From Athripsodes cinereus (taxonomy: Eukaryota > Arthropoda > Insecta > Trichoptera > Leptoceridae): a stretch of 64,000 bases of DNA. Where the stretch lies: contig OX388306.1 in the NCBI GenBank assembly GCA_947579605.1, positions 2,852,001 through 2,916,000 on the forward strand, written 5' to 3'. The translations under genes were made by a program, and so were the position numbers. The notes beneath the pieces are model-generated. The model was not told where the DNA came from. It saw only the letters and a program-made list of their open reading frames with translations, and searched no databases. Position 1 is the stretch's first letter, and every line of letters begins with the position of its first letter. Of this stretch, positions 10,401 to 20,696 are shown in pieces.

Positions 10401-13400
10401 TCATTCCCCAACGAAATATTGACAGTTGCAGCTTTGGTTTGCTTTGGTTCGACTAGGTTATGTGTCTTCTCGTGAAACATCCCACATTGACGGTATTTTT
10501 CGTGTATTATCGCGTCTATAGCATCTAGCAAGGCCCTGAGAAGTCACCAAGTGATTACGGAGGAAGAATCACATCGTCTTCAGTAGAAATCGTAGTTAGA
10601 ACAGGTGTTTTTATGCCGTGAATATTTTCTCCCACAACACCGATTGGTCTGGCGTCTAGTTACACATTTTTTACAGATATTTTTACATATAGCAAGGAGA
10701 AACATCACAAGCCAGCCACCTTAATCATTCCCCAACGAAATATTGACAGTTGCAGCTTTGGTTTGCTTTGGTTCGACTAGGTTATGTGTCTTCTCGTGAA
10801 ACATCCCACATTGACGGTATTTTTCGTGTATTATCGCGTCTATAGCATCTAGCAAGGCCCTGAGAAGTCACCAAGTGATTACGGAGGAAGAATCACATCG
10901 TCTTCAGTAGAAATCGTAGTTAGAACAGGTGTTTTTATGCCGTGAATATTTTCTCCCACAACACCGATTGGTCTGGCGTCTAGTTACACATTTTTTACAG
11001 ATATTTTTACATATAGCAAGGAGAAACATCACAAGCCAGCCACCTTAATCATTCCCCAACGAAATATTGACAGTTGCAGCTTTGGTTTGCTTTGGTTCGA
11101 CTAGGTTATGTGTCTTCTCGTGAAACATCCCACATTGACGGTATTTTTCGTGTATTATCGCGTCTATAGCATCTAGCAAGGCCCTGAGAAGTCACCAAGT
11201 GATTACGGAGGAAGAATCACATCGTCTTCAGTAGAAATCGTAGTTAGAACAGGTGTTTTTATGCCGTGAATATTTTCTCCCACAACACCGATTGGTCTGG
11301 CGTCTAGTTACACATTTTTTACAGATATTTTTACATATAGCAAGGAGAAACATCACAAGCCAGCCACCTTAATCATTCCCCAACGAAATATTGACAGTTG
11401 CAGCTTTGGTTTGCTTTGGTTCGACTAGGTTATGTGTCTTCTCGTGAAACATCCCACATTGACGGTATTTTTCGTGTATTATCGCGTCTATAGCATCTAG
11501 CAAGGCCCTGAGAAGTCACCAAGTGATTACGGAGGAAGAATCACATCGTCTTCAGTAGAAATCGTAGTTAGAACAGGTGTTTTTATGCCGTGAATATTTT
11601 CTCCCACAACACCGATTGGTCTGGCGTCTAGTTACACATTTTTTACAGATATTTTTACATATAGCAAGGAGAAACATCACAAGCCAGCCACCTTAATCAT
11701 TCCCCAACGAAATATTGACAGTTGCAGCTTTGGTTTGCTTTGGTTCGACTAGGTTATGTGTCTTCTCGTGAAACATCCCACATTGACGGTATTTTTCGTG
11801 TATTATCGCGTCTATAGCATCTAGCAAGGCCCTGAGAAGTCACCAAGTGATTACGGAGGAAGAATCACATCGTCTTCAGTAGAAATCGTAGTTAGAACAG
11901 GTGTTTTTATGCCGTGAATATTTTCTCCCACAACACCGATTGGTCTGGCGTCTAGTTACACATTTTTTACAGATATTTTTACATATAGCAAGGAGAAACA
12001 TCACAAGCCAGCCACCTTAATCATTCCCCAACGAAATATTGACAGTTGCAGCTTTGGTTTGCTTTGGTTCGACTAGGTTATGTGTCTTCTCGTGAAACAT
12101 CCCACATTGACGGTATTTTTCGTGTATTATCGCGTCTATAGCATCTAGCAAGGCCCTGAGAAGTCACCAAGTGATTACGGAGGAAGAATCACATCGTCTT
12201 CAGTAGAAATCGTAGTTAGAACAGGTGTTTTTATGCCGTGAATATTTTCTCCCACAACACCGATTGGTCTGGCGTCTAGTTACACATTTTTTACAGATAT
12301 TTTTACATATAGCAAGGAGAAACATCACAAGCCAGCCACCTTAATCATTCCCCAACGAAATATTGACAGTTGCAGCTTTGGTTTGCTTTGGTTCGACTAG
12401 GTTATGTGTCTTCTCGTGAAACATCCCACATTGACGGTATTTTTCGTGTATTATCGCGTCTATAGCATCTAGCAAGGCCCTGAGAAGTCACCAAGTGATT
12501 ACGGAGGAAGAATCACATCGTCTTCAGTAGAAATCGTAGTTAGAACAGGTGTTTTTATGCCGTGAATATTTTCTCCCACAACACCGATTGGTCTGGCGTC
12601 TAGTTACACATTTTTTACAGATATTTTTACATATAGCAAGGAGAAACATCACAAGCCAGCCACCTTAATCATTCCCCAACGAAATATTGACAGTTGCAGC
12701 TTTGGTTTGCTTTGGTTCGACTAGGTTATGTGTCTTCTCGTGAAACATCCCACATTGACGGTATTTTTCGTGTATTATCGCGTCTATAGCATCTAGCAAG
12801 GCCCTGAGAAGTCACCAAGTGATTACGGAGGAAGAATCACATCGTCTTCAGTAGAAATCGTAGTTAGAACAGGTGTTTTTATGCCGTGAATATTTTCTCC
12901 CACAACACCGATTGGTCTGGCGTCTAGTTACACATTTTTTACAGATATTTTTACATATAGCAAGGAGAAACATCACAAGCCAGCCACCTTAATCATTCCC
13001 CAACGAAATATTGACAGTTGCAGCTTTGGTTTGCTTTGGTTCGACTAGGTTATGTGTCTTCTCGTGAAACATCCCACATTGACGGTATTTTTCGTGTATT
13101 ATCGCGTCTATAGCATCTAGCAAGGCCCTGAGAAGTCACCAAGTGATTACGGAGGAAGAATCACATCGTCTTCAGTAGAAATCGTAGTTAGAACAGGTGT
13201 TTTTATGCCGTGAATATTTTCTCCCACAACACCGATTGGTCTGGCGTCTAGTTACACATTTTTTACAGATATTTTTACATATAGCAAGGAGAAACATCAC
13301 AAGCCAGCCACCTTAATCATTCCCCAACGAAATATTGACAGTTGCAGCTTTGGTTTGCTTTGGTTCGACTAGGTTATGTGTCTTCTCGTGAAACATCCCA

Positions 13401-14028
13401 CATTGACGGTATTTTTCGTGTATTATCGCGTCTATAGCATCTAGCAAGGCCCTGAGAAGTCACCAAGTGATTACGGAGGAAGAATCACATCGTCTTCAGT
13501 AGAAATCGTAGTTAGAACAGGTGTTTTTATGCCGTGAATATTTTCTCCCACAACACCGATTGGTCTGGCGTCTAGTTACACATTTTTTACAGATATTTTT
13601 ACATATAGCAAGGAGAAACATCACAAGCCAGCCACCTTAATCATTCCCCAACGAAATATTGACAGTTGCAGCTTTGGTTTGCTTTGGTTCGACTAGGTTA
13701 TGTGTCTTCTCGTGAAACATCCCACATTGACGGTATTTTTCGTGTATTATCGCGTCTATAGCATCTAGCAAGGCCCTGAGAAGTCACCAAGTGATTACGG
13801 AGGAAGAATCACATCGTCTTCAGTAGAAATCGTAGTTAGAACAGGTGTTTTTATGCCGTGAATATTTTCTCCCACAACACCGATTGGTCTGGCGTCTAGT
13901 TACACATTTTTTACAGATATTTTTACATATAGCAAGGAGAAACATCACAAGCCAGCCACCTTAATCATTCCCCAACGAAATATTGACAGTTGCAGCTTTG
14001 GTTTGCTTTGGTTCGACTAGGTTATGTG
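4468..14028 (+). repeat. 324-bp tandem monomer array, 29.5 copies (LINE 5' region)
   Basis: The same 324-base unit repeats head to tail. For example, the CTCCCACAACACC landmark falls at 4473, 4797, 5121 and 5445. The array length of 9561 equals 29 full units plus 165 bases. By eye I find no substitution or indel between copies. The unit length is divisible by three, but no long frame runs through it, so every frame is stopped in each unit. Each unit holds a small inverted repeat (GTGATT/AATCAC, 4719-4724 and 4735-4740 in the first copy) and an inverted CCAAT (ATTGG at 487-491 of the 4 kb region). The array ends mid-unit at 14028 (GGTTATGTG), where unique leader begins. No monomer occurs elsewhere in the window. 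Inferred role: a transcriptional promoter array of the LINE. Confidence 0.95.
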
Positions 14029-14223
14029 AATTTCAGAAACTAAATGACCTTGAAGTACTTGAGAGTACTGAGAAATGCTAACAAGTCTCAGACTCTGGGA
14101 AAGGAAACTCCTGCTCTACTCCTTCATGTATTAGGAGGCGGACAACGTCAAAAGTAACGACGTAGTAGACAGGGACCGATTGTTGGTCGGTATAAGCTAA
14201 CAACCAACCCTTCTTAACGGAAG
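14029..14223 (+). promoter_or_regulatory. unique 5' leader between array and LINE ORF
   Basis: These 195 bases join the truncated last monomer to the start codon. They contain a potential hairpin near 14176-14192 (ACCGA...TCGGT) followed by related TTGTTGGT/AACAACC words. No second ORF of useful size is present, consistent with RTE elements that encode one protein. By analogy with mouse L1 this would be the non-monomeric part of the 5' UTR. Its regulatory function is inferred. Confidence 0.55.
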
Positions 14224-17200
14224 ATGTTGGAAAGGGCACTCTCTTGCCCGGAGGAGCTAAAATCTTCTCAAAGGCGGAGGAACCTTCGAGGTCAACGGCA
14301 TGAGGATGTGGAATGCAAGGGAAGCTACCACATTAAAGGCTCTAGCAGCATCCCAAAGTACCAACGAATTATGAAAATGATAAGATCTTTAGTAAAATCT
14401 TCCGGAGGTAAAATAGACCCCCGTTCGGCTCTCCGGGTGGGGTCTGCTCTAGATCTTGTCATTATGCAGAGTACACACGAGAAAGAAGAAGAGGATGTGA
14501 GAAGAAAACAAACCAACAGAAACAGCACACAAGGAAGATACGCCACCTGGAACGTCAGAACTTTGCTGCAGAACAGTAAGCTTGACAACCTAAAAGAAGA
14601 GATGAAGAAAATGAAATTAAGCGCGTTAGGAATCTCTGAGATGAGATGGCCTAATCCTGGAGATATGTGGACGGGAGAGTTTCGACTGATCCATAGCGGT
14701 AGTATAGAGGGGAAACCGGGGCAAGGGGGGGTAGGAATCATGTTAAGTAAGGATTTGGGGAGGAGAGTAAAGGGGTATGTACAGTATGGAGGTAGAATTA
14801 TTTTAGTCAAGCTAGACACCAGACCCGTAGATACAATACTCATTCAGGTTTACATGCCAACATCTAGCCATAGCGACGAAGAAATTGAGAGCATATACGA
14901 AAACATCCAGAAATTGCTAGATGACACAAAAGCTGAGGAAAATGTGATTGTAATGGGAGACTGGAACGCAGTAGTTGGGGAAGAAAGAGAGGGATCAATC
15001 GTAGGAGCGTATGGGCTGGGCATTAGAAACGATAGAGGCAACCGTCTTATTGAATTTTGTGCCAAAAATAAAATGGTTATAGCAAACACATGGTTCCAGC
15101 ACCACTATAGACATCGTTATACGTGGAAATCTCCCGGAGACAGATTCCGGTCGCAGATTGACTACATTTTAACGCGGCAACGGTATAGAAACCAAATTAA
15201 AGACTGCAGGAGCTATGCAGGCCCGGACATTGATAGCGACCATAATATGGTTGTGGCGGAAACCATACTGAAATTCAAAAGGCTCGAGAAGAGAACCACA
15301 AAAAGATGGGACTTAAAGCTTTTGAAAACAAAAGAAGTAAAAGAGAAATACGACGAAAAAACTAAGGTTTGCGATTTTGAGAGCAATGAAAGTGTAAACA
15401 GAGTATGGGAGAAAATCAAAGAGAAAATTACTACAGCGGCAGATGAGGTAATAGAGAAAAGAAAGCCGCAAGCTAGGAAAGAATGGATTACGGTCGATAT
15501 ATTAGAAATGATTGAAGAAAGAAGGAGGCTAAAGAACTCGAGAACAGAAGAAGGAAAAAAGGAATATAAAATCTTGAGAAACAAAATCAACAGGGAGTCC
15601 AAATTGAGAAAGGAATGCTATCTGCAAGAAAAATGCAGGAATATCAACAGAAATATAAAACAAAGGAAATTTGAAACTGCATATTCTGAAGTCAAGAATT
15701 TTTTCAATGATAAGACACAACCACGATGTGCTATCCAAGATCAAAACGGCAAACTACTGTTTGAGGATGAATTGATTGTTAAAAGGTGGAAAGAATACCT
15801 AGAACAACTTTACAAAGGAAAGAACATACTTGAGGAAAGTAAAGCACTGGAAACAGAATATGACAAAGAAAATAATGGAGATGACATCTTAAGAAGTGAA
15901 TTTGATAATGCCTTATCAAAATTGAAAGACGGCAAAGCACCAGGTATTGACCTAATTCCATCAGAGTTGCTTAAATGCGCAGGAAGCGGCATGCTTGACA
16001 CTTTGTATAAGCTTGTCTGCAAAATATATAACACAGGAGAGATACCTGAGGACTTCGCCAAATGTCTGATACGAGCGCTACCTAAGAAAACAGGCACGAC
16101 AAAGTGCGAACAACACAGAACATTAAGCATGATATCACACGCTTCTAAGATACTCACCAACATTATAATGAAAAGGGCGGAAAGTAAAATCAACGAAACA
16201 CTTTCAGAAGATCAATTTGGATTCCGCAAAGAGACAGGTACAAGAGATGCAATTCTGAGTCTAAGACTTGTTCTTGAAAAGAGAATAACAGTAAATAGAA
16301 ACACGTATGTAGCATTCATCGACCTAGAAAAAGCATTCGATAAAGTAGAATGGGAACAACTTTTTAAAACTCTAAACCAGATAGGAATGAGCTATAAGGA
16401 CAGAAGAGCAATCTGGAGCCTATACAAGAATGAAATGGCTGTAATTAAAAGCGGAGAGAGCTGCGCAGAAGCGAGGGTAGAACAAGGTGTGAGACAGGGA
16501 TGCTCAATGTCGCCAGCACTCTTTAACTGCTATATACAGCGAGCTATTGATGAACTCAGAGAAGAAATGAAGAACTGGACAGGAGTAAAAATAAATGGGA
16601 AAAAAGTCGACATGATTAGATATGCAGACGACATAGCACTGCTCGCAGACTCCGAGATGGAGCTGAACGAAGCCTTAGGGAAAATGGAAAGTATACTGTT
16701 GTCAAAGTACAACATGAAAATAAATAAAGATAAAACAAAATGTATGGTCGTTGGAAGGGAGGAAGCGACTGCGAACATTGCCATAAATGGAGTGAGCATC
16801 AAACAAGTAAGAGAATTCGTGTACTTGGGCAGCAGAATAAACCAGGACGGACGCTCCAAATCAGAAATTGTGAGCAGAATAAACCAGGCACGAATTGCCT
16901 TTAACAAAAAATCCAAAATATTAGAATCCCCTAATATTGATCTAAGCGTGAGGAAGAATCTCACTAAAGCCTTTGTGTGGAGCATTTTGTTATATGGGTG
17001 CGAGACGTGGACCATCAGCAAGAGGGAAAGCGGACGGTTAGCGGCATTTGAAATGTGGTGCTATAGACGCATGCTGAAGATTCATTGGTCGGAACACGTC
17101 GAAAACGAAGAAGTGTTAACCAGGGTTGGCGAAAAAAGGCAACTCCTCAAAAGAATCTGCCAACAACGAGCTAATTGGATTGGCCACAACATCAGGCACC

Positions 17201-17397
17201 CAGGACTGCTCATCGCAATCGCAGAGGGCAGGACCGAAGGCACAAATGGCAGAGGTCGACCGAGAGACGCCTATATGGACCAACTGAAGAGGGACATGAG
17301 CTGTGGCTCATATATGGAGTTGAAGAGACTAGCTGAGAATAGGGAGGAGTGGAGAAATAAGTCAAAACTCGTTGCAGACCAATCCAATGGATTGTAA
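14224..17397 (+). CDS. RTE-type LINE polyprotein: AP endonuclease and reverse transcriptase
   Basis: The ORF is 1057 aa and uninterrupted. An APE-type endonuclease spans about residues 104-350: WNVRTL (Asn110), GISEMRW (Glu139), MGDWNAVVG (Asp246, Asn248), QIDYIL (Asp313) and DSDHNMVV (Asp339, His340). The reverse transcriptase core spans about 560-870: RTLSMISHASKIL, QFGFRKETGTRDAI, FIDLEKAFDKV (Asp700), VRQGCSMSPALFN and RYADDIALLAD (Asp802, Asp803). The C-terminal part (ILLYGCETWT at 921-930, WCYRRMLKIHWSEHV, GRGRPRDAY) is usual for RTE/BovB-like proteins, often labelled 'craniofacial development protein 2-like' in insect genomes. Residues 1-103 are basic and unrecognised. All catalytic residues are present, so activity is plausible. 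The enzyme would nick target DNA and prime cDNA synthesis from the element RNA. The first ATG was taken as the start. A later Met is possible because the N-terminus is not conserved to my eye. Confidence 0.93.
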   Translation: MLERALSCPEELKSSQRRRNLRGQRHEDVECKGSYHIKGSSSIPKYQRIMKMIRSLVKSSGGKIDPRSALRVGSALDLVIMQSTHEKEEEDVRRKQTNRNSTQGRYATWNVRTLLQNSKLDNLKEEMKKMKLSALGISEMRWPNPGDMWTGEFRLIHSGSIEGKPGQGGVGIMLSKDLGRRVKGYVQYGGRIILVKLDTRPVDTILIQVYMPTSSHSDEEIESIYENIQKLLDDTKAEENVIVMGDWNAVVGEEREGSIVGAYGLGIRNDRGNRLIEFCAKNKMVIANTWFQHHYRHRYTWKSPGDRFRSQIDYILTRQRYRNQIKDCRSYAGPDIDSDHNMVVAETILKFKRLEKRTTKRWDLKLLKTKEVKEKYDEKTKVCDFESNESVNRVWEKIKEKITTAADEVIEKRKPQARKEWITVDILEMIEERRRLKNSRTEEGKKEYKILRNKINRESKLRKECYLQEKCRNINRNIKQRKFETAYSEVKNFFNDKTQPRCAIQDQNGKLLFEDELIVKRWKEYLEQLYKGKNILEESKALETEYDKENNGDDILRSEFDNALSKLKDGKAPGIDLIPSELLKCAGSGMLDTLYKLVCKIYNTGEIPEDFAKCLIRALPKKTGTTKCEQHRTLSMISHASKILTNIIMKRAESKINETLSEDQFGFRKETGTRDAILSLRLVLEKRITVNRNTYVAFIDLEKAFDKVEWEQLFKTLNQIGMSYKDRRAIWSLYKNEMAVIKSGESCAEARVEQGVRQGCSMSPALFNCYIQRAIDELREEMKNWTGVKINGKKVDMIRYADDIALLADSEMELNEALGKMESILLSKYNMKINKDKTKCMVVGREEATANIAINGVSIKQVREFVYLGSRINQDGRSKSEIVSRINQARIAFNKKSKILESPNIDLSVRKNLTKAFVWSILLYGCETWTISKRESGRLAAFEMWCYRRMLKIHWSEHVENEEVLTRVGEKRQLLKRICQQRANWIGHNIRHPGLLIAIAEGRTEGTNGRGRPRDAYMDQLKRDMSCGSYMELKRLAENREEWRNKSKLVADQSNGL

Positions 17398-17408
17398 CTC
17401 ATTATATA
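17398..17408 (+). other. LINE 3' terminus, TA-rich tail
   Basis: Only about 11 bases (CTCATTATA) separate the stop codon region from the TSD. Truncated copies at 2787 and 51564 end with the same TAACTCATTA followed by TA repeats, so the short TA-repeat tail defines this family's 3' end. RTE elements commonly end in simple repeats and not in poly(A). Confidence 0.75.
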
Positions 17409-17420
17409 TAGGGGCCATTT
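17409..17420 (+). repeat. right target-site duplication
   Basis: TAGGGGCCATTT, identical to 4460-4471, immediately after the TA-rich tail of the LINE. Confidence 0.85.
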
Positions 17421-17435
17421 ATAATAATAATTATA

Positions 17436-17880
17436 TATGTACTTGAGAAGGAATATTTGTTTGTATATTTTTTGATATTATTCACCAAAGTCTTAAATTA
17501 AACATGTAATCTTGTTTTCGAACATTTTGATTGGACAATTAAATCACGAATACTTGTTTTTTAGACATTTTATTTGGACAAGTTAAGCTCGAATATTTGT
17601 TTCTGGACACTTATGTAATTTGGACAGTTGAAGAGAGGTTCACCTGGATATTTTAGGAGTCAGACTCCTTTTTATCCGCACATTTCAATCAAAATTTATT
17701 ATCCTCACATGCGGGCCATTAGGAAGGTCTGAAGAACCGGCCAGCTAAAACCGCCACCGTAGGAATATTTTACACTGCACCCTCTCTTCAATGCCCTTTT
17801 TTTGGTCAAGTTAAGCTTGGAAAATAAAATTTGTATTTGGACAAGTTAAACTTGTATTATTGTTTTTGAAAATTATACCT
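17436..17880. repeat. diverged short tandem repeats around GGACAAGTTAAGCT
   Basis: Variants of 'TTTGGACAAGTTAAGCTCGAATATTTGTTT' recur near 17510, 17570, 17610, 17800 and 17840, roughly every 50 bases on each side of an interruption. The interruption (about 17645-17790) contains GGATATTTTAGGAGTC and TTTTTATCCG, also found in similar form at 55158-55200. This looks like an old minisatellite invaded by another repeat. Confidence 0.45.
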
Positions 17881-17884
17881 ATCT

Positions 17885-18600
17885 CATTAATAAGATGTGA
17901 GAAACTCATGCCAGGTAATGATTGACAACGAAGTGTTAGAGCAAGTTGACGAATGTGTGTACTTAGGTAGTTTGTTCACGAGAGATGGGAAGTGTAAAAG
18001 CGATATTGAAAGGAGAAAAATTGCTGGCAATAAGGTAAATGGTGCAATTCGACCAATAATTATTGCAAATAGAAACATATCCACCACAGCTAAAAGGTTG
18101 GTGCATTCTGCTATCTTAGTGCCAACACTTATGTATGCAAGTGAGACGTGGAAATGGTTAAAGAAGGATTAAAGTGGCATGAATGCAGTTGAAATGAGAT
18201 CGTTGAGAAGGATGTGTGGCAAAAGTCTAAGAGATCGTGTGCGTAACAGTGATAGGTATATGAAAGGAATGTGGAATGAAAGTTGGTGTCATAACAAGGA
18301 TGAATGTAAATAAGTTAAGATGGTTTGGGCACGTGGAAAGAATGAATGAGGACAGATTGACTAAGAAGATATATTTGGCTGAGAGGAATGGTGCTCGGAG
18401 ACGTGGACGTCCGAGGATTAAATGGCAAGATCATTTAAATCAAATCCTACAGGACGGTCACGTGTTGAGCACATTGAACAGGAGAGCATGCATGAGGAAT
18501 TATATGACAGTGACGGAAGCGAAAGATGTATGCAAGGATAGAAGGAAGTGGCGCTCGATCCTTTCTGCCTACCCCGCGAGGGAAGCGGCGTGATGGTATG
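17885..18600 (+). pseudogene. LINE reverse-transcriptase C-terminal pseudogene (family with TATG tail), copy 1
   Basis: Translated pieces read DECVYLGSLFTRDGKCKSDI, ILVPTLMYASETWKWLKKD (stop at 18170) and, after a frameshift, LRWFGHVERMNEDRLTKKIY and GRPRIKWQDHLNQIL, then SAYPAREAA before TGA. This is the thumb and C-terminal part of an RTE-like LINE. The copy ends in TGGTATGTATTTATGTATGTATG. It is 5'-truncated, with at least one stop and one frameshift. Other copies: 23970-24345, 25545-25980 plus 26400-26450, 32575-32870, 44100-44270, 46873-47165, 59160-59815 and 63675-63890. Confidence 0.8.
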
Positions 18601-18619
18601 TATTTATGTATGTATGAGA

Positions 18620-18802
18620 AACTCATTTTGTAGGTCCTATCAACACGCATTTTATCCAAAAACACTCTTCTCGTATCCACTCATTGTCCTAATATCCTCA
18701 TTCTTCACTTTACCATGCAACGTTTTACTAAACATTCTTCTCAGTGATCGAATCTCTACAGCATGTATTCCACTTACTTCTTTCTTTAACTACGTCAAAG
18801 TT
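18620..18802 (-). pseudogene. LINE fragment, reverse orientation
   Basis: Read on the minus strand this matches the 'tggaataaatgctgtggag...gatatcagcaaaatgcg...gagaagagtattgtgga' section of the LINE copy at 25640-25770 and the start of the copy near 23970. It is a short internal piece of the same or a sister family as the preceding forward copy, here inverted, and has no intact frame. Confidence 0.5.
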
Positions 18803-18815
18803 TCAACTTTGTTTC

Positions 18816-18925
18816 AACTAACCCTCTATATATTGATAATATCTAATTTGAATGCATTTTTTATAAAATTGTATGAATTGTGTTCAATATTGGTACAATA
18901 AAGAATGAATAAATAAATAAATACG
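18816..18925 (+). repeat. LINE 3'-tail repeat, copy 2
   Basis: CAACTAACCCTCTATATATTGATAATATCTAA...GGTACAATAAAGAATGAATAAATAAATAAAT matches the tail repeat at 74-200, including the AATAAA signal and the AAT-rich end. Confidence 0.5.
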
Positions 18926-19411
18926 TTTCGCTTGCATACAAAAGTGTCGGTACCAGAATGTTATTATGCATAAGCATTTCCGGAATGGTATTGTGCTCTG
19001 GAATGGTTCCAGGATTTTTGCCATCTTCGACGACCCATTGCTACTGCTAACAATGGATCGAAGTGCACCATTCATACTTGTTCCGAAAAAATATGAAAAA
19101 AGCAAATACCCTTATACTATATGTACACTACTGTAATTTAAATCTTCTTAAATTCTTAGGAATTGATAATTAAAAAAAACATTGATTTTTGGTCGTCATC
19201 AATTTTGTTTACGAGTAATTTATTTTTCAGATAAATGTAATCCTTCCTTTAAGTAGACAAGCAAAAAAAAAACACTGATTAGATAATTGTGTAATTTATT
19301 ATTATTTTGTAAGGATAATAAAATATTAAATTTACAACTTTGCTGACTTTCACTTTTAAATTGAAATTAAGACATAGATAGCAGACCTAGCAAGAAAAAT
19401 TTATTTTTCTT

Positions 19412-19449
19412 ATTGCTTGCAAGAAAAATTTATTTTTCTTGCAAGCAAT
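19412..19449. repeat. 38-bp near-perfect palindrome
   Basis: Arms of 18 bases (ATTGCTTGCAAGAAAAAT and its exact reverse complement) are separated by two bases. The left arm is also part of a short direct repeat with 19390-19412. It could be a small foldback element or a local replication product. Confidence 0.75.
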
Positions 19450-19669
19450 TTATTTTTATGTTGAAAAAGGCGATTTATTTCGTTGTGAATTTGCTGTTAT
19501 GTATCATCAAAATTATTTTACCTTAATATTTCTTTTTTTTGTAAAACAAAGGACTTGACATAATCGAACTAATAATTACAGTCTCCGAAATAGATTAAGA
19601 TTGTTTCTTTTTTCCGAAACTTTTCGTGTGTCCTGTAATAGGTTGTCTATGATAGTATTATTTATATAA

Positions 19670-20010
19670 TATAAGCACCCGGCAAGCAATTGGTCTCTTA
19701 CTCTTGTCAATTTATTTATTTGATTTTAAAAAGTTTCATAATAACATTTTTTATAAAATTTAAATATAACAGTTATGTATTACTTCTTTCCTTATATATT
19801 TATATTCACAATGTGTAGGTATTTGTCCGTGAGTTTTCGAGTGTCCTGTACAAAGGCAGGTGTTCGAAAAATAAAGACATTTTACATATCAAATTCAGCG
19901 GTGAGGTTTGCCACCCATCCTGAATGTATCATTTTTTTTGTTGGCACAGAGAAGACGGCTTGCATGTTTATGACATGAAACTGGTCTGCTGGCCACCCCA
20001 CTTGTGGGAT
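19670..20010 (+). repeat. SINE-like repeat with TAG tail family, interrupted copy
   Basis: The head 'agcacccggcaagcaattggtctc' (about 19674) is separated by about 110 bases of AT-rich DNA from 'gagttttcgagtgtcctgt...aggcaggtgttcg', followed by the body 'ttgccacccatcctgaatg' and the end 'ccccacttgtgggat'. The family is best defined by the copy at 37037-37290 (minus). The copy is old and split by an insertion. Confidence 0.55.
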
Positions 20011-20690
20011 ATTATGTCCTTTGTCCTGTATTTTTGTGATGTCCTTTGAATGGAGGGTATTCCATTCCACTCAATTATGAGTGATTCCGTAAATAGAGAG
20101 AATCTGTATATTTATATACTTATGTATTATATTCTCTATTAAAGCATTTTACAATTCGGCAGTGAGGTGGGTGTAAAAGTTAACTTGAAGATTAGATCTA
20201 TCAAAACATGAAGCGAACCACAATAAGGCTGTGTGTGTGTGTACTATGTAGGTATATAAAAATCTTCATAACCTTCATTACACCTTTTCCATTCAAAGCA
20301 ATTCTCAGTTAATTGAATTACTTACCCCATTTTACTGCTGTCCTTACGTGTATTAAAATAAGAAAAAGAGGCTTACTCATTATTACAATTGTGTAGACGA
20401 ATCGATACGTGTAAAGATACATAATATTTTCGTTTCGTTTATAGATAAAGTTTAGAGGCGCCAAAGCTCAACATTGAGCCGAAAAATCCATTTAAGTAGT
20501 ATTGTTAGATATACCTATTATAAGTTATTATTATTATCTATGTCACTTAACTAACAAAGAAAGCTTTGATAAAAGATATTCATTGTAATTAACATAAAGC
20601 TTAAGTTGAATTTTACATCCTCTACAAAAATATATCGAAAGTTCTTATTTTCAAAAAACAAGTACAAATTCATAAACATAGCGTATTGTA
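20011..20690. other. AT-rich spacer
   Basis: No gene or repeat recognised, apart from a short GT run near 20229-20240. Confidence 0.5.
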
Positions 20691-20696
20691 ATATTT

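Larger units (their letters stand above)
4460..17420 (+). mobile_element. full RTE-type LINE insertion with giant tandem-monomer 5' region and TSD
   Basis: The 12-bp sequence TAGGGGCCATTT occurs at 4460-4471 and again at 17409-17420. Between the two copies lie, in order, the 324-bp monomer array (to 14028), a unique leader (14029-14223), one long ORF (14224-17397) and a short TA-rich tail. The last four bases of the left duplication also match the monomer (ATTT before CTCCC), a microhomology often seen at LINE 5' junctions. The element is thus about 12.9 kb, roughly three quarters of it monomers. RTE elements are normally about 3-4 kb with a short 5' UTR. The nearest known analogy is the tandem promoter monomers of mouse L1. 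Whether the array was copied in by retrotransposition or expanded afterwards cannot be decided from sequence alone. Confidence 0.85.

Noticed and set aside
4468..14028. CRISPR-like or bacterial repeat array
   Set aside because: The whole 324-bp unit repeats with no unique spacers, in a eukaryotic LINE context with a TSD. It is a tandem monomer array, not CRISPR.
4468..14028. Independent satellite that the LINE happens to neighbour
   Set aside because: The perfect 12-bp duplication lies outside the array on the left and after the LINE tail on the right, which is not expected if the array pre-existed. The alternative is not excluded without an empty site.
14325..17021. Minus-strand open frames opposite the LINE ORF
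   Set aside because: These are shadows of the real plus-strand coding sequence, with no recognisable motifs.
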